Source: Candidatus Binatia bacterium
GTDB lineage: Bacteria; Desulfobacterota; Binatia; UBA12015
Length of the DNA: 64,000 nucleotides
NCBI GenBank assembly: GCA_029243485.1
Contig: JAQWRY010000003.1
Span: 269,349 to 333,348, forward strand
Reading direction: 5' to 3'
Shown: piece after piece, positions 1 to 8,652 of the stretch
How the letters are laid out: every line of letters begins with the position of its first letter
Numbering within the stretch: position 1 is the first letter of the stretch
Translations under genes and position numbers: made by a program
Notes under the pieces: model-generated
The model's input: only the letters and a program-made list of their open reading frames with translations
Databases searched by the model: none
Told to the model about the DNA's origin: nothing

Positions 1-1
1 G

Positions 2-610
2 GTGCCGGCGGGGCGAGAGCCGATCACGCCCTTCCTCGATCGCGTCCGTTCTCTAAGCGACGAGTGCCACGTTTCTTCCGTACTCGTCGTGGGTGGCGCG
101 GGGGACTATCTCGATGTTGCCGACGCCGTCGTGCTGATGGACACCTACGCGCCCACGGACGCGACGGCCGCCGCACGCTCGGTCGCGATGGCGCTCCCGC
201 TGGTGGATGACGCCGCACCTCGCTCCGCGGACCCGTGGATGGCTCCCGTCCCGCGCCGGCCCCGTCCGCAGTCGTTCGATCCGCGACGCGGGCGAAAGGA
301 AGAGCGCGTACGAAGCCGGAGTACGCGCGCGATTGAGTTTGGTAGTGAAGAGATCGACCTCTCTCTGGTCGCGCAGCTCGTCGACCCGGGTCAATGCCGG
401 CTCATCGGCGACGTCCTCCTCGACCTCAGCCGAGGTCGGTGTGACGGGAGTGCGAGCCTGGCCGAGCTCCTTGACCAGTTCGAGGAAGCCTGCCTTGTGT
501 CGGGGATCGAGGCGGTCGCCGAGACGTCGTTCGGCGACCGGGCCGGCGTGCGTCGCTTCGAGATCGCGGCGGCGATCAATCGCCTCCGGAGCCTCCGAAT
601 CGACCGCTGA
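2..610 (+). CDS. ABC-class ATPase (PF09818-like), C-terminal part, 5' end outside window
   Basis: This is the C-terminal 202 residues of a protein whose start lies before the window; the frame is open to the first bases. The stretch SSVLVVGGAGDYLDVADAV followed by a valine/methionine-aspartate segment and an R-rich linker matches the predicted ATPases of the ABC class (PF09818), large cytoplasmic P-loop proteins of unknown cellular role. The P-loop itself is not visible because it lies upstream. The tail after residue 110 (EIDLSLVAQLVD, then a conserved-looking helical end) also fits the family's C-terminus. It ends with TGA 44 bases before the next gene. Family assignment is from motif recall, not a search. 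Confidence 0.7.
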   Translation: MPAGREPITPFLDRVRSLSDECHVSSVLVVGGAGDYLDVADAVVLMDTYAPTDATAAARSVAMALPLVDDAAPRSADPWMAPVPRRPRPQSFDPRRGRKEERVRSRSTRAIEFGSEEIDLSLVAQLVDPGQCRLIGDVLLDLSRGRCDGSASLAELLDQFEEACLVSGIEAVAETSFGDRAGVRRFEIAAAINRLRSLRIDR

Positions 611-654
611 AGCGACCACGTGCCGCGGCGGGCCGGGCGCGTTAGCCTAGCCGC

Positions 655-1437
655 ATGCCAGGACAGGTACGTACCGAGAAGAGCGATGGGCTCGGCTGGA
701 TCATCTTCGACCACCTCGAGCGACGCAATGCGATCACCAACCAGATGTGGAAAGCGATTCCGGTTGCTGCGAAGGAGATGGATGAGGATCCCGACGTACG
801 CGTCGTGATCTTGCGGGGCGCGGGCGATGTCGCCTTCGTCTCGGGCGCCGACATCTCCGAATTCGGCCAGCTCCGGTCGGGCGATGGAGCGCAGAACTAC
901 GACGTGGACAACTGGCTCGCGTTCGACTCGCTCGCCAACATCACTAAGCCGACGATCGCGATGATTCACGGTTTCTGCGTCGGCGGTGGCTGCGCGATCT
1001 CGCTCACGGCCGACCTTCGGTACACGGCCGACGACGGTGTCTTCGCGATTCCCGCGGCGCGGCTCGGCCTCGGCTATGCGACGAGTGGCCTCGAAACCCT
1101 CGAGCGGATCGTCGGTGTGTCGTCGGCGAAGGAGATCTTCTTCACCGCGCGTCGCTTCGACGCGGCCGAGGCGCTGCGCCTGGGCCTTGTGAGCGAGGTG
1201 CTGCCGAAGGCCGATCTCGAGACCTACGTCCGCAAGGTCGCGACGCAGATGGCGGCGAACGCACCGCTGACACTGCGGAGTGCGAAGCTGTCCTTCCGTG
1301 AGATCGGCAAGACGCCCGAGGCGCGGGATGCGGAAGCGCTCAAGACCTCGATTTCTGCCTGCTACGGTAGTGAGGACTACGCCGAAGGCGTATCGGCGTT
1401 CCTCGAAAAACGACGACCGGATTTCCAGGGAAAGTAG
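655..1437 (+). CDS. enoyl-CoA hydratase/isomerase (crotonase) family protein
   Basis: A 260-residue crotonase-fold protein of normal length. The two oxyanion-hole segments are clear: FVSGADISEF near residue 61 and GFCVGGGCAI near residue 105. The position that in true enoyl-CoA hydratases carries a glutamate before the LG-rich loop reads IPAARLGLGY here, so one usual catalytic acid seems to be missing; hydration is not assured and another crotonase reaction (isomerase, thioesterase-like or decarboxylase) is possible. The ATG start is unambiguous. It is followed after 7 bases by a class III CoA-transferase, so the two are very probably co-transcribed and act on the same acyl-CoA. Cytoplasmic. 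Confidence 0.88.
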   Translation: MPGQVRTEKSDGLGWIIFDHLERRNAITNQMWKAIPVAAKEMDEDPDVRVVILRGAGDVAFVSGADISEFGQLRSGDGAQNYDVDNWLAFDSLANITKPTIAMIHGFCVGGGCAISLTADLRYTADDGVFAIPAARLGLGYATSGLETLERIVGVSSAKEIFFTARRFDAAEALRLGLVSEVLPKADLETYVRKVATQMAANAPLTLRSAKLSFREIGKTPEARDAEALKTSISACYGSEDYAEGVSAFLEKRRPDFQGK

Positions 1438-1444
1438 GCCGCAG

Positions 1445-2620
1445 GTGGCCGGCCCTCTCGAAGGCGTTCGCGTCATTGACCTGACGCGGTATCTGGCCGG
1501 GCCGTTCGGCTCGATGCTGCTCGCCGACTACGGGGCGGACGTCGTGAAGGTAGAGTCGCCGCGTGGGCGCGAGTTCCGCAGCGGTGCCGACGAGCGGGAC
1601 AACTACTTCTTCCTCGCTGCGAATCGCGGCAAACGCTCGATCACGATCGATCTGAAGAAGCCGGAGGGGCGCGACCTCGTTCTCCGACTCCTGGAGGATG
1701 CCGACGTGCTGATCGAGAACTTCCGGCCCGGCGTCATGGACGCGCTCGGACTCGGGGCGGAGGGGCTGCTCGAGAAGTTCCCCCGGCTGGTCTACTGCGG
1801 CGTCTCTGGTTTCGGCGCCGACGGCCCCTATCGCGACCGCCCCGGTTTCGACCAGATCGCGCAGGGGATGAGTGGTTTCATGAGCCTGACCGGAACGCCG
1901 GAGAGCGGTCCGACCCGCGCCGGCATCGCGATCGCGGACTTGCTCGCGGGCGTCTTCGCCGCTCATGGCATTCAACTCGCGCTGCTGGCCCGGGAACGCA
2001 TGGGCCGAGGGCAAGTGGTTCACACGTCCTTGCTCGAGTCGATGATCAGCATTCTCTCGTGGGGTGCCGGCATGTTCTTCGACTCAGGGAAGGCGCCGGG
2101 CCCGGCCGGTCAGCATCATCCGCTGTCGTCACCGTACGGTCGGTTCCGCGCGGCGGATGGATTCCTCAACATCGCCGCCGGGAACGACGCGATGTGGGAG
2201 AAGCTTGCGCGCGTGCTCGGACGCGAGCGGTGGCTGCAGGACGAACGATTCGAGACCGTGACCGGCCGCGTGAGCCACCGCGATGCACTTACCTCCGAGA
2301 TCGAGGACGCGCTGACGGGAGAAGGCGTCGACACGTGGGTGGAGCGGATCAACGCCGGCGGTGTCCCGTGCGGACCTGTCCTCGACCTGGAGCAGGTTTT
2401 CGCCGATCCGCAGGTGCTCGCCCGCCAGATGTTGGTGGAGCTTCCGCACCCAGAGCGCGGCACGATCAAGACGACCGGCCTTCCGGTGAAGCTCTCGGAG
2501 ACCCCGGGGGCGATCGAGCGCCGGCCGCCGCTGCATGGGGAGCACACCGACGAAATCCTGACCGAGGCTGGGCTCTCCGAAGAGGAGGTCGCGGCCCTTC
2601 GATCCGGCGGAGTCTTGTAG
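1445..2620 (+). CDS. class III (family III, CaiB/BaiF-like) CoA-transferase
   Basis: A protein of 391 residues when started at GTG 1445, which comes directly before the family's conserved opening GPLEGVRVIDLTRYLAGP; the open frame extends further upstream but only inside the crotonase gene. GADVVKVESP (CoA-binding strand) and the catalytic-aspartate segment GIAIADLLAG (Asp about residue 165) are present. Such enzymes move CoA between an acyl-CoA donor and a free carboxylic acid. Spacing of 7 bases to the upstream crotonase suggests a two-gene operon that activates an organic acid and then processes its CoA ester. The substrate cannot be read from sequence. Confidence 0.92.
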   Translation: MAGPLEGVRVIDLTRYLAGPFGSMLLADYGADVVKVESPRGREFRSGADERDNYFFLAANRGKRSITIDLKKPEGRDLVLRLLEDADVLIENFRPGVMDALGLGAEGLLEKFPRLVYCGVSGFGADGPYRDRPGFDQIAQGMSGFMSLTGTPESGPTRAGIAIADLLAGVFAAHGIQLALLARERMGRGQVVHTSLLESMISILSWGAGMFFDSGKAPGPAGQHHPLSSPYGRFRAADGFLNIAAGNDAMWEKLARVLGRERWLQDERFETVTGRVSHRDALTSEIEDALTGEGVDTWVERINAGGVPCGPVLDLEQVFADPQVLARQMLVELPHPERGTIKTTGLPVKLSETPGAIERRPPLHGEHTDEILTEAGLSEEEVAALRSGGVL

Positions 2621-2632
2621 GCTATACTGCGG
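2621..2632 (+). promoter_or_regulatory. possible -10 element (TATACT) just before the GIY-YIG gene
   Basis: TATACT at 2623-2628 is one base from the sigma-70 -10 consensus and lies only 4 bases before the GTG start at 2633. If used, the transcript would start almost at the start codon, that is, be nearly leaderless. No good -35 hexamer is visible in the upstream coding sequence, so this is weak. Confidence 0.25.
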
Positions 2633-3466
2633 GTGGTGGCGGCCGGGCGGCAGTTCGATCGGAAGTTCGGTGAGGATCTCGTGGAGAGCCTCCCGACCTC
2701 GCCAGGGATCTATCTTTTCCGTGACGACGAAGATCAGGTCTTGTACGTCGGGAAGGCCAAGGACATCCGACGGCGGCTTTCGAGCTATCGGAACGCCTCG
2801 CGCCGGAAGGCGCATCGCAAGATGCGCACGCTGGTGCGTGAAGCGAGCTCCGTCGAGGTTCGGCTGCAGGAATCGGAGCGGATGGCACTCCTCACCGAGA
2901 ACGAGCTCATCCGCGAGCTGCGACCCCCGTACAACGTCGATGGGGCCTACTCGTTCCTGTATCCGTCCATCGGCGTTCGTCACAAAGACGGCCAGGCGCT
3001 GTTCTGCTTCACGACCAGCATCGATGCCTGGCAGGGACTCGGGTTCCGTTGGTACGGCAGCTTTCGCTCCCGCCTGCGTGCGAAGGACGCCTTCGACGCA
3101 CTGATCGACCTGGCCACCCGGCTCGGCCACCTCGAGCCGGGTACGAACCTGCCCGAGCTGCCGCGCGTACGTGGATCGAGGGTCGTGGGCATTCGTCGGC
3201 TCGGCCCCACGCGCGTCGCGTCGGTTCGCCGCTTCCTGTCGGGCGAATCGCTCGACGGCCTCGGCCGTCTTGCGGTCGATCTTCTGGAAAAGCCGCGCGC
3301 GCGGCGTGACGCGGCGGACGTACAAGAAGCACTCGACCGGCTGGCGGCGTTCTATCGGAGCGACATCGAGAAGCTCCGCGCGGCGGTCAATCGAGTTGGG
3401 CGGAAGCAGGCGTACGTTCCACAGCAGGAACGCGATGCGCTCTTCATCTCGAGCCGTCACTCGTAG
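2633..3466 (+). CDS. GIY-YIG nuclease domain protein, UvrC/Cho N-terminal-like
   Basis: A 277-residue protein. Residues 20-110 are a GIY-YIG domain of the UvrC type: PTSPGIYLFRDDEDQVLYVG (GIY and YVG), then KAKDIRRRLSSY with the conserved arginine, and LLTENELIRELRPPYN with the catalytic glutamate and the RPPYN end. The rest has no RNase H-like UvrC C-terminal half, so it resembles Cho-like single-site nucleases or stand-alone UvrC-N proteins. A DNA-repair or structure-specific nuclease role is likely. Start GTG 2633 (GTG 2636 is equally possible); no strong ribosome binding site is visible. It sits 12 bases after the CoA-transferase, so read-through transcription is possible although the functions are unrelated. 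Confidence 0.85.
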   Translation: MVAAGRQFDRKFGEDLVESLPTSPGIYLFRDDEDQVLYVGKAKDIRRRLSSYRNASRRKAHRKMRTLVREASSVEVRLQESERMALLTENELIRELRPPYNVDGAYSFLYPSIGVRHKDGQALFCFTTSIDAWQGLGFRWYGSFRSRLRAKDAFDALIDLATRLGHLEPGTNLPELPRVRGSRVVGIRRLGPTRVASVRRFLSGESLDGLGRLAVDLLEKPRARRDAADVQEALDRLAAFYRSDIEKLRAAVNRVGRKQAYVPQQERDALFISSRHS

Positions 3467-3729
3467 GGAAGCGTTCGCCTCAGCCGATCGCTCCCTCGAG
3501 CCATTGCTGGAGTGGTTTCATCTCGCGGGGAAAAGTCGAATCCAGATTTCGCCATACTGGCCGGGCATGCTGTTTCCGGTCGCCTGGCGAGTTCGGAGTC
3601 GGCCTTCCTGTGTTAGGAGACAACCCGCGATCGCGGCCTTTGTCGCGCTGTTCTACCAGGGGCTCCTCAACAACCTCGGCGAACTCTGGAAGCCGGACGT
3701 ACTGGCGGACGGCTTCGGAAACGTTCGTT
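3467..3729. other. 263-base stretch without a supported gene
   Basis: No start with a ribosome binding site and no recognisable protein on either strand. One plus-strand frame reads protein-like for about 27 residues around 3643-3735, but it neither starts nor ends sensibly and I could not assign it. No terminator or repeat was seen. Confidence 0.5.
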
Positions 3730-4170
3730 GCACGTTGCCGGATTCGCCGAACCCGCGACCGGGGTCTCGTTCACTTTCCTACAGATGGGCGACAACGATC
3801 AGGCCAGCGCGTCGCGCAGGAGCCAGGATTCGTCTTGCACTTCGTCGTGGAAGCGAACCGAGACGTCGAGGCTCGGGGCCATAAAGCCTGTGTTGCCCAC
3901 GTGGGTTCGGCATGAGGCGGGCCAGTCCATGGTGTCGATCAGCAGGAGCGAGCGTGCGGCATCGAGGAACGGATCCCCGGGAAACGTCGTGCGCGGCCGG
4001 AAGCGAAACCACCCGCGGAAGAGTGCACTTCCGGTTTCCAGCTCTTTTCACGCCACCCACTCCTCGGTCGGCCGCTCCTCGAAGTTCTCCCAGAAGGGAT
4101 AACGTTCCGCGAAGTCCTCGGCCGGGACCAGGTCTTGAACGGAGCGCAACGAATCGGGGCCCGGGACGCA
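3730..4170 (-). pseudogene. acyl-CoA thioesterase-like (hotdog) remnant with two in-frame TGA codons
   Basis: One minus-strand frame from about 4170 to 3730 translates into the C-terminal half of a thioesterase-superfamily protein. Readable pieces are VPAEDFAERYPFWENFEERP, then after a TGA at 4048-4050 a stretch with GWFRFRPR, FLDAARSLLLIDTMDWPA and FMAPSLDVSVRFHDE ending in ESWLLRDALA, then a second TGA at 3799-3801 and a plausible last strand (VNETPVAGSANPATC). All pieces are in the same frame, but the N-terminal hotdog half is absent; its expected place is occupied by the YihY gene. No start codon or ribosome binding site precedes it. I read it as a decayed, truncated gene. Recoding of TGA is unlikely because neighbouring genes stop at TGA. 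Confidence 0.55.
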
Positions 4171-4284
4171 CCCTCGCCCCCAGTGACGCGCGTGTCTTCT
4201 CGGAAGTCTCCCACGCGTCGGTTCTGCCGCCTTGCGCCGGTCGGTTCAACCGCGCCGTTCCGGGGAGCTCGGACCGCCGCGGCT

Positions 4285-5202
4285 TCAGGTCGGTTTGTTG
4301 CCTTCGCGCTGGGCCCACGGGCTCGGCTGGATGGGGACGCCGAGCTTCCGGGCGGTGACCTGAGTGAGTTCAGCGCCGAAGAGAACGATCTGCGCCGAGT
4401 AGTAGACCCACACGAGCAGGACGGCGAGCGATCCGGCCGCGCCGTAGACCGAGGCGAGGGACGAGCGCCCGAGGTACAGCCCGATCAGGAGCTTGCCGAG
4501 CGCGAAGAGCAGCGCGGTCGCAAACCCGCCCGCGAGCGCTTCCCTCCATCGAATTTCGGCATCCGGCAGGACGCGGAAGATCAGCGCGAAGAGGGCCGTC
4601 GCCATCGCGAGCGATACCGAAACGCTCACGGCCTGTGCGCCAATCTTGCCGGCGGTTCCCACGGCCCGCATCTGGTCGGCGATCGCCGCGACCGCGGCGC
4701 TCGCAACGAGCGAGACCAGGAGGAGGAACCCGACCGAGACCACGATCCCCAGAGATACGAGCCGGGCGCGAAGAAACCGGCCGACTCCGGACCGAGTCGG
4801 GTTCGGCTTCAGATCGAAGATCTGGTTCAGCGCGGCCTGGAGCTGGGCGAAGACGCCCGAGGCGCCGAACATCGCGGTGGCGAGCCCGATCATCCCGGCC
4901 CAGCTTGCGGTGTCGCCCTTGGCCGCTTGCTCGATCAGTTGCTCGATCAGCCCACCGCCTTCTTCGCCGACGAGACCGCGGAACTGCTCGGTCAGGTGGC
5001 CCCCCGCTGCATCGGCGCCGAGGAAGAACGCGGTCAGGGACAGGATGACTAGGATCAGCGGGGCGACGGCGAAGACGGTGTAGTAGGCGAGGGCGGCTCC
5101 GAGTTGGAGGCCACGGTCCTCGCCGAACTCCTTCACCGTCTCGCGCAGGACCTCCCAGGCCCAGCGCCAGCCGGCCGGTGATGGCTCTCCGGTCTCCTCC
5201 AC
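4285..5202 (-). CDS. YihY/virulence factor BrkB family inner-membrane protein
   Basis: A polytopic membrane protein of 305 residues from GTG 5202. The opening LGAALAYYTVFAVAPLILVI is the YihY/UPF0761 signature; further helices follow, with the loop LQAALNQIFD and the C-terminal segment GAAGSLAVLLVWVYYSAQI, also typical. The open frame runs up to ATG 5337, but that start would overlap the upstream Slp gene by 128 bases and add a non-conserved acidic tail, so the GTG 7 bases after the Slp stop was chosen. Exact function of the family is unknown; it is not ribonuclease BN as once annotated. Probably co-transcribed with the Slp lipoprotein. Confidence 0.9.
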   Translation of the reverse strand: MEETGEPSPAGWRWAWEVLRETVKEFGEDRGLQLGAALAYYTVFAVAPLILVILSLTAFFLGADAAGGHLTEQFRGLVGEEGGGLIEQLIEQAAKGDTASWAGMIGLATAMFGASGVFAQLQAALNQIFDLKPNPTRSGVGRFLRARLVSLGIVVSVGFLLLVSLVASAAVAAIADQMRAVGTAGKIGAQAVSVSVSLAMATALFALIFRVLPDAEIRWREALAGGFATALLFALGKLLIGLYLGRSSLASVYGAAGSLAVLLVWVYYSAQIVLFGAELTQVTARKLGVPIQPSPWAQREGNKPT

Positions 5203-5209
5203 CTTCGCG

Positions 5210-5953
5210 TCAGCGCCGTCCAACCGGGACGCGCTGCCCCCCCCCACCTCGGACGAACTTTCCACCGCTTCCTCCCCGAACCATTCGGCCGCCGCCGCGA
5301 CCCCCGCCACCTCTGCCGCGATAGTGTCTACCGCCACCGTGACCGCCCCGGTAGCCGTACCGATACGGCAATCGGTACCCGTAGCCGTATCCGTAATAGG
5401 GGCCCGGGAAGCCGGCGCCGAACCAGGGTCCGTAGTACGGACCCCACCGGTATGCGTAGGGCGACGCGCCGAAACCCCAGCCGTAGCCGTACGCGGGGTA
5501 GGGGGCCGCGTAGTAGACCCGCCGCGGCCAGAGGTACACGACTTCCGCCGTCACGACCGGCACCTTTAGTTTGAAGGACTCGAACGACTGCGTCGCTTCG
5601 CGGTCGATTAGGCCGGTGGTGGTGATCGCGCGGCCAGGTTTGTACACGGCGGGGTCGTAGAAGCCCGGTGCGCAGGCGCGGTATCGACCACCGGCGAAGT
5701 CGGTGCCCTGCTCGGGCTTGGCCCGCGAATCGAGCGGTCGGCTCAGGATGTCGAAGCAGGTGTCGTTCTTGCCGTGCGTCACCGACAAAATGTCGCCGCC
5801 CCACCGGACGTAGGAGCCGGTTCGCTGTTGGACCGCTGCCTGGTCGGGCGAGATCGGCTCGTAGAAGTCCCCTTGGAGGACGGCGGGCGTGGACGCGCAC
5901 GCGCCGAGGATGACGCCTGAGACGGCAGCGCCGATGGTGCTCCGCTTCGACAT
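5210..5953 (-). CDS. Slp family outer-membrane lipoprotein with a Gly/Tyr/Arg-rich tail
   Basis: A protein of 247 residues. The N-terminus MSKRSTIGAAVSGVILGACA is a lipoprotein signal with lipobox LGAC. Residues about 25-145 match Slp/YeaY starvation lipoproteins (WGGDILSVTH, a cysteine-containing ACAPGFYDPA loop, GRAITTTGLIDRE). From about residue 155 the protein changes into low-complexity sequence: first Tyr/Gly/Pro-rich, then about 45 residues of Gly and Arg with RGG-like repeats. Slp proteins are anchored to the outer membrane and linked to stationary-phase and acid stress. The tail is not part of the usual family and could be surface-exposed and sticky. It overlaps the longest possible YihY frame, but the downstream gene can start after this stop codon. 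Confidence 0.85.
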   Translation of the reverse strand: MSKRSTIGAAVSGVILGACASTPAVLQGDFYEPISPDQAAVQQRTGSYVRWGGDILSVTHGKNDTCFDILSRPLDSRAKPEQGTDFAGGRYRACAPGFYDPAVYKPGRAITTTGLIDREATQSFESFKLKVPVVTAEVVYLWPRRVYYAAPYPAYGYGWGFGASPYAYRWGPYYGPWFGAGFPGPYYGYGYGYRLPYRYGYRGGHGGGRHYRGRGGGGRGGGRMVRGGSGGKFVRGGGGQRVPVGRR

Positions 5954-6069
5954 GACCCGGATTGAGTATGAAGGGGCCGTGTGGCCGGCACAACGTCGGG
6001 TTCCTGAGTAGGGTCGGTGCGCTCTGCGGCACCGGTAGGCTCGGCCGACCTCGCGGAAGGCTCCCAGAC

Positions 6070-6528
6070 TCAGGCGCCGGCGGTCGGATCGGTCTCTGGA
6101 TAGCCGGGCGCGTAGTACGTGTCGTGGCAGTCGGTCGCGTACAGCGAGCTCTCGGGGTCGACCCGGTTCAGAATTACGCCGAGCAAAGCAATCGCCTCGG
6201 CCCAGTGCTCTCGCCAGGTGCGAACGTATTTCGCGATGAGCAGCCCGGTCGACACGGTGAGGAGCACGCACGCGTTTCCAACATGCAGCCAGAAGAGTGG
6301 CCCGTGCGTGACGACGATAGCGGGCAAGGGCGTTTCGTTCGTGAGAGTGGCCTGATCCCACACCAGAGGGGTGGAGAGCCACAGGCACGTGAGCGTGATC
6401 ACGGGGAGCGCCGCTATCAGCCGCCGTTTCACCCAACGCTTTCTCCCGGTGAGGAGCACCCCGGCGAAGAGGGGGAGAAGCGCATAGGGGGTCGCAACCA
6501 ATGTTCGTGGCCTCTGGAGTGTCTATCG
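6070..6528 (-). pseudogene. fragment of a histidine-kinase N-terminal 7TM sensor domain
   Basis: A frame closed by TAG at about 6528 upstream and a stop at 6070 gives roughly 150 residues. TPYALLPLFAGVLLTGRKRW, then PLVWDQ and LPAIVVTHGPLFWLHVGN, resemble the middle of the HisKA_7TM sensor region (PF16927): TGR-RW motif, then an H-x-LW-like loop, then GP-FWLH. The first helices, and the PAS and kinase parts after the 7TM block, are missing on both sides, and only a TTG could serve as start. It is therefore more likely a relic than a gene. Alternatively it is an unrelated small four-helix membrane protein. Confidence 0.45.
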
Positions 6529-6766
6529 GCCGCGAACGCTCTAGGAAAAAGGACCGATGTCGATGTGGCCCAAGGCATGGCGTCTTCGCCAGGGGTGCCT
6601 ATGAAATACGTTGGCCGCACCGGATTCCCTCAAGCGGTGCGCAATGCGGGCCGATATGCAGACAAGATCCTCTCCTCGTCGCTGGCTCCGATCCAGGGTC
6701 GGGGAGCGTGTGCGCGCCGGGCCCCAGCGCGTCACGTGAACCAGATTTGGGGCGGCGGAGAGTCGA

Positions 6767-8530
6767 TTGGGTTTGGGCGGAGTGGAAGCCTTCACGAGAG
6801 AGTCGAAAGAGCCGGGCGGGGGCAAAGCCCAAGCTGTCGGTAGTCGAGTTGGTGACCTGCTCCTGAGGCAGGGCGTCATCAGCGCGTCCGATCTTCGGGT
6901 GGCGACGGCTCGTCTTCGGGAAGCCGGCGGCGCCCTAACCACCTGGATGGTGAAGCTCTGCGGGCTTTCCGAGCAGGAGCTTCTGACCATCCTGCAGGAG
7001 GAGTACCACCTTCCGGTGGTCGACCCGGCGGCGCTCGATATCGCGCCTGAAGTCATCGACGTCCTCCCGGCCTTGCTGGCGAACAAGTACCACGTGGTTC
7101 CGGTGAGCCTCAGCCGAACGAGTCTGACGCTCGCGATGGCCGATCCGTCGAACCTCGTCGCCATCAACGAGGTGAAGTTTCTCACGGGACTCGACGTTCG
7201 CGCGGCGATCGCCGGTCCGGGATCGATCGAGCGCGTGATCGAGCGGTACTACGAGCACAGCGTCAACTATGGCGACGTTCTCTCCGAGCTCGGCAACGAG
7301 GAGATGCAGGTCGTTCAGGCCGAGGAAGAGCTCGACCTCAAACAGCTCGAGAAGGCGACGGAAGAAGCGCCCGTCGTCAAACTCGTGAACGCGCTCCTTA
7401 CCGACGCAATCAAGAAACGCGCGTCCGACATTCACATCGAGCCGTACGAGAAGATACTGCGCGTCCGGTTCCGAATCGACGGCGTTCTGTACGAAATCAT
7501 GCAGCCGCCGGTGAAGCTGAAGAGCGCGATCATCTCGCGCATCAAGGTCATGGCTTCGCTCGACATCGCCGAGCGCCGGCTGCCGCAGGATGGACGAATC
7601 AAGGTGAAGATCGGTCAGGGCCGCGAGATGGATCTTCGTGTCTCCACCCTGCCCACGCTCTTCGGCGAGAAGGTCGTTCTTCGGTTGCTCGACAAGGGTG
7701 GCGTGCAGCTGGATCTCAAGACGCTCGGCTTCGAGCAGGAGTCCCTCGACAAGTTCCAGGACGCGATCATGCGCCCGTACGGCATGATTCTCGTCACGGG
7801 GCCCACCGGGTCCGGGAAGACCACGACGCTGTACTCGGCCCTGTCGGAGCTGAACAAGATCACGACCAATATCTCCACCGCGGAAGATCCGGTCGAGTAC
7901 AATCTCGTCGGAATCAACCAGCTGCAGGTGCACGAGGACATCGGACTGAACTTCGCATCGGCACTGCGCGCCTTCCTGCGACAGGATCCCGACGTCATCA
8001 TGGTTGGTGAGATCCGTGACTTCGAGACCGCGGAGATCGCGGTCAAGTCGGCGCTCACGGGTCACTTGGTTCTGTCCACCGTCCATACGAACGACGCGCC
8101 TTCGACGGTCAACCGGCTGCTCAACATGGGCATCGAGCCGTTCCTGATCGCTTCGTCGGTGAACCTCATCATGGCGCAACGTCTCGCACGCGTGGTGTGT
8201 CCGAAGTGTCGCGAGCAGATTGAGATTCCTGCTTCGGTGATGATCGACATGGGCGTACCCGAGGAGGAGGCAAAGCCGATCCTTTCGTACCGCGGCAACG
8301 GGTGCCAGAACTGCGGCACGACCGGCTACCGCGGTCGAAGTGCATTGTACGAAGTGATGATTATGACCGATTTGCTGCGCGAGCTGATTCTCTCGGGGGC
8401 TTCGTCCGCCGAGTTGAAGCGCCAGGCGATGGAAGACGGGATGAAGACCCTCCGCCAAAGCGGCGTCGAGAAGATCATCGAGGGTATCACCACTGTCGAG
8501 GAAGTCATGCGCGTTAGCATGGCGGACTAA
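6767..8530 (+). CDS. pilB: type IV pilus assembly (extension) ATPase PilB
   Basis: A 587-residue GspE/PilB-type cytoplasmic ATPase that powers pilin polymerisation. An N-terminal N1 domain (RVGDLLLRQGVI, residues about 25-130) and the N2 segment SDIHIEPYEK are followed by the Walker A motif GPTGSGKT at residues 345-352, the Asp box, Walker B LRQDPDVIMVGEIRD and His box TGHLVLSTVHTND. The zinc-binding tetracysteine, two CxxC pairs at residues 478/481 and 513/516, is typical of PilB and absent from PilT. Start TTG 6767 has a GGAGAG ribosome binding site; GTG 6782 is the alternative. It is first in the pilus island; pilT follows after 190 bases with its own predicted promoter. Confidence 0.97.
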   Translation: MGLGGVEAFTRESKEPGGGKAQAVGSRVGDLLLRQGVISASDLRVATARLREAGGALTTWMVKLCGLSEQELLTILQEEYHLPVVDPAALDIAPEVIDVLPALLANKYHVVPVSLSRTSLTLAMADPSNLVAINEVKFLTGLDVRAAIAGPGSIERVIERYYEHSVNYGDVLSELGNEEMQVVQAEEELDLKQLEKATEEAPVVKLVNALLTDAIKKRASDIHIEPYEKILRVRFRIDGVLYEIMQPPVKLKSAIISRIKVMASLDIAERRLPQDGRIKVKIGQGREMDLRVSTLPTLFGEKVVLRLLDKGGVQLDLKTLGFEQESLDKFQDAIMRPYGMILVTGPTGSGKTTTLYSALSELNKITTNISTAEDPVEYNLVGINQLQVHEDIGLNFASALRAFLRQDPDVIMVGEIRDFETAEIAVKSALTGHLVLSTVHTNDAPSTVNRLLNMGIEPFLIASSVNLIMAQRLARVVCPKCREQIEIPASVMIDMGVPEEEAKPILSYRGNGCQNCGTTGYRGRSALYEVMIMTDLLRELILSGASSAELKRQAMEDGMKTLRQSGVEKIIEGITTVEEVMRVSMAD

Positions 8531-8543
8531 ACGTCTCGTCCCG

Positions 8544-8589
8544 TGCATCGCTTCGCTGCAGCAAAGTAGCGAGATGATGCATTCTTCTT
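8544..8589 (+). terminator. possible terminator after pilB
   Basis: TGCATC (8544-8549) pairs with GATGCA (8576-8581), with extra pairing inside (GCT with AGC), and is followed by TTCTTCTT. The T tract is interrupted and the stem is not perfect, so this is a weak call. It would separate pilB from the pilT promoter. Confidence 0.3.
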
Positions 8590-8652
8590 GGCCTGAAGGG
8601 TCAAGCCCGGCGCGAGAACTGCCGAATCGTGGAGTAGGGTCACCCCGAGCGA

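Noticed and set aside
3643..3735. Protein-like plus-strand stretch (ALFYQGLLNNLGELWKPDVL)
   Set aside because: No start, quickly loses coding character, and the opposite strand carries the end of the thioesterase remnant; no family recognised.
3799..4050. Selenocysteine or TGA recoding in the thioesterase remnant
   Set aside because: Neighbouring genes use TGA as stop, the positions are not cysteine-like in the family as I know it, no SECIS-like hairpin was seen, and the N-terminal half of the gene is missing.
5203..5337. Longer N-terminus for the YihY protein (ATG 5337)
   Set aside because: It would overlap the Slp gene by 128 bases and add an unconserved acidic extension.
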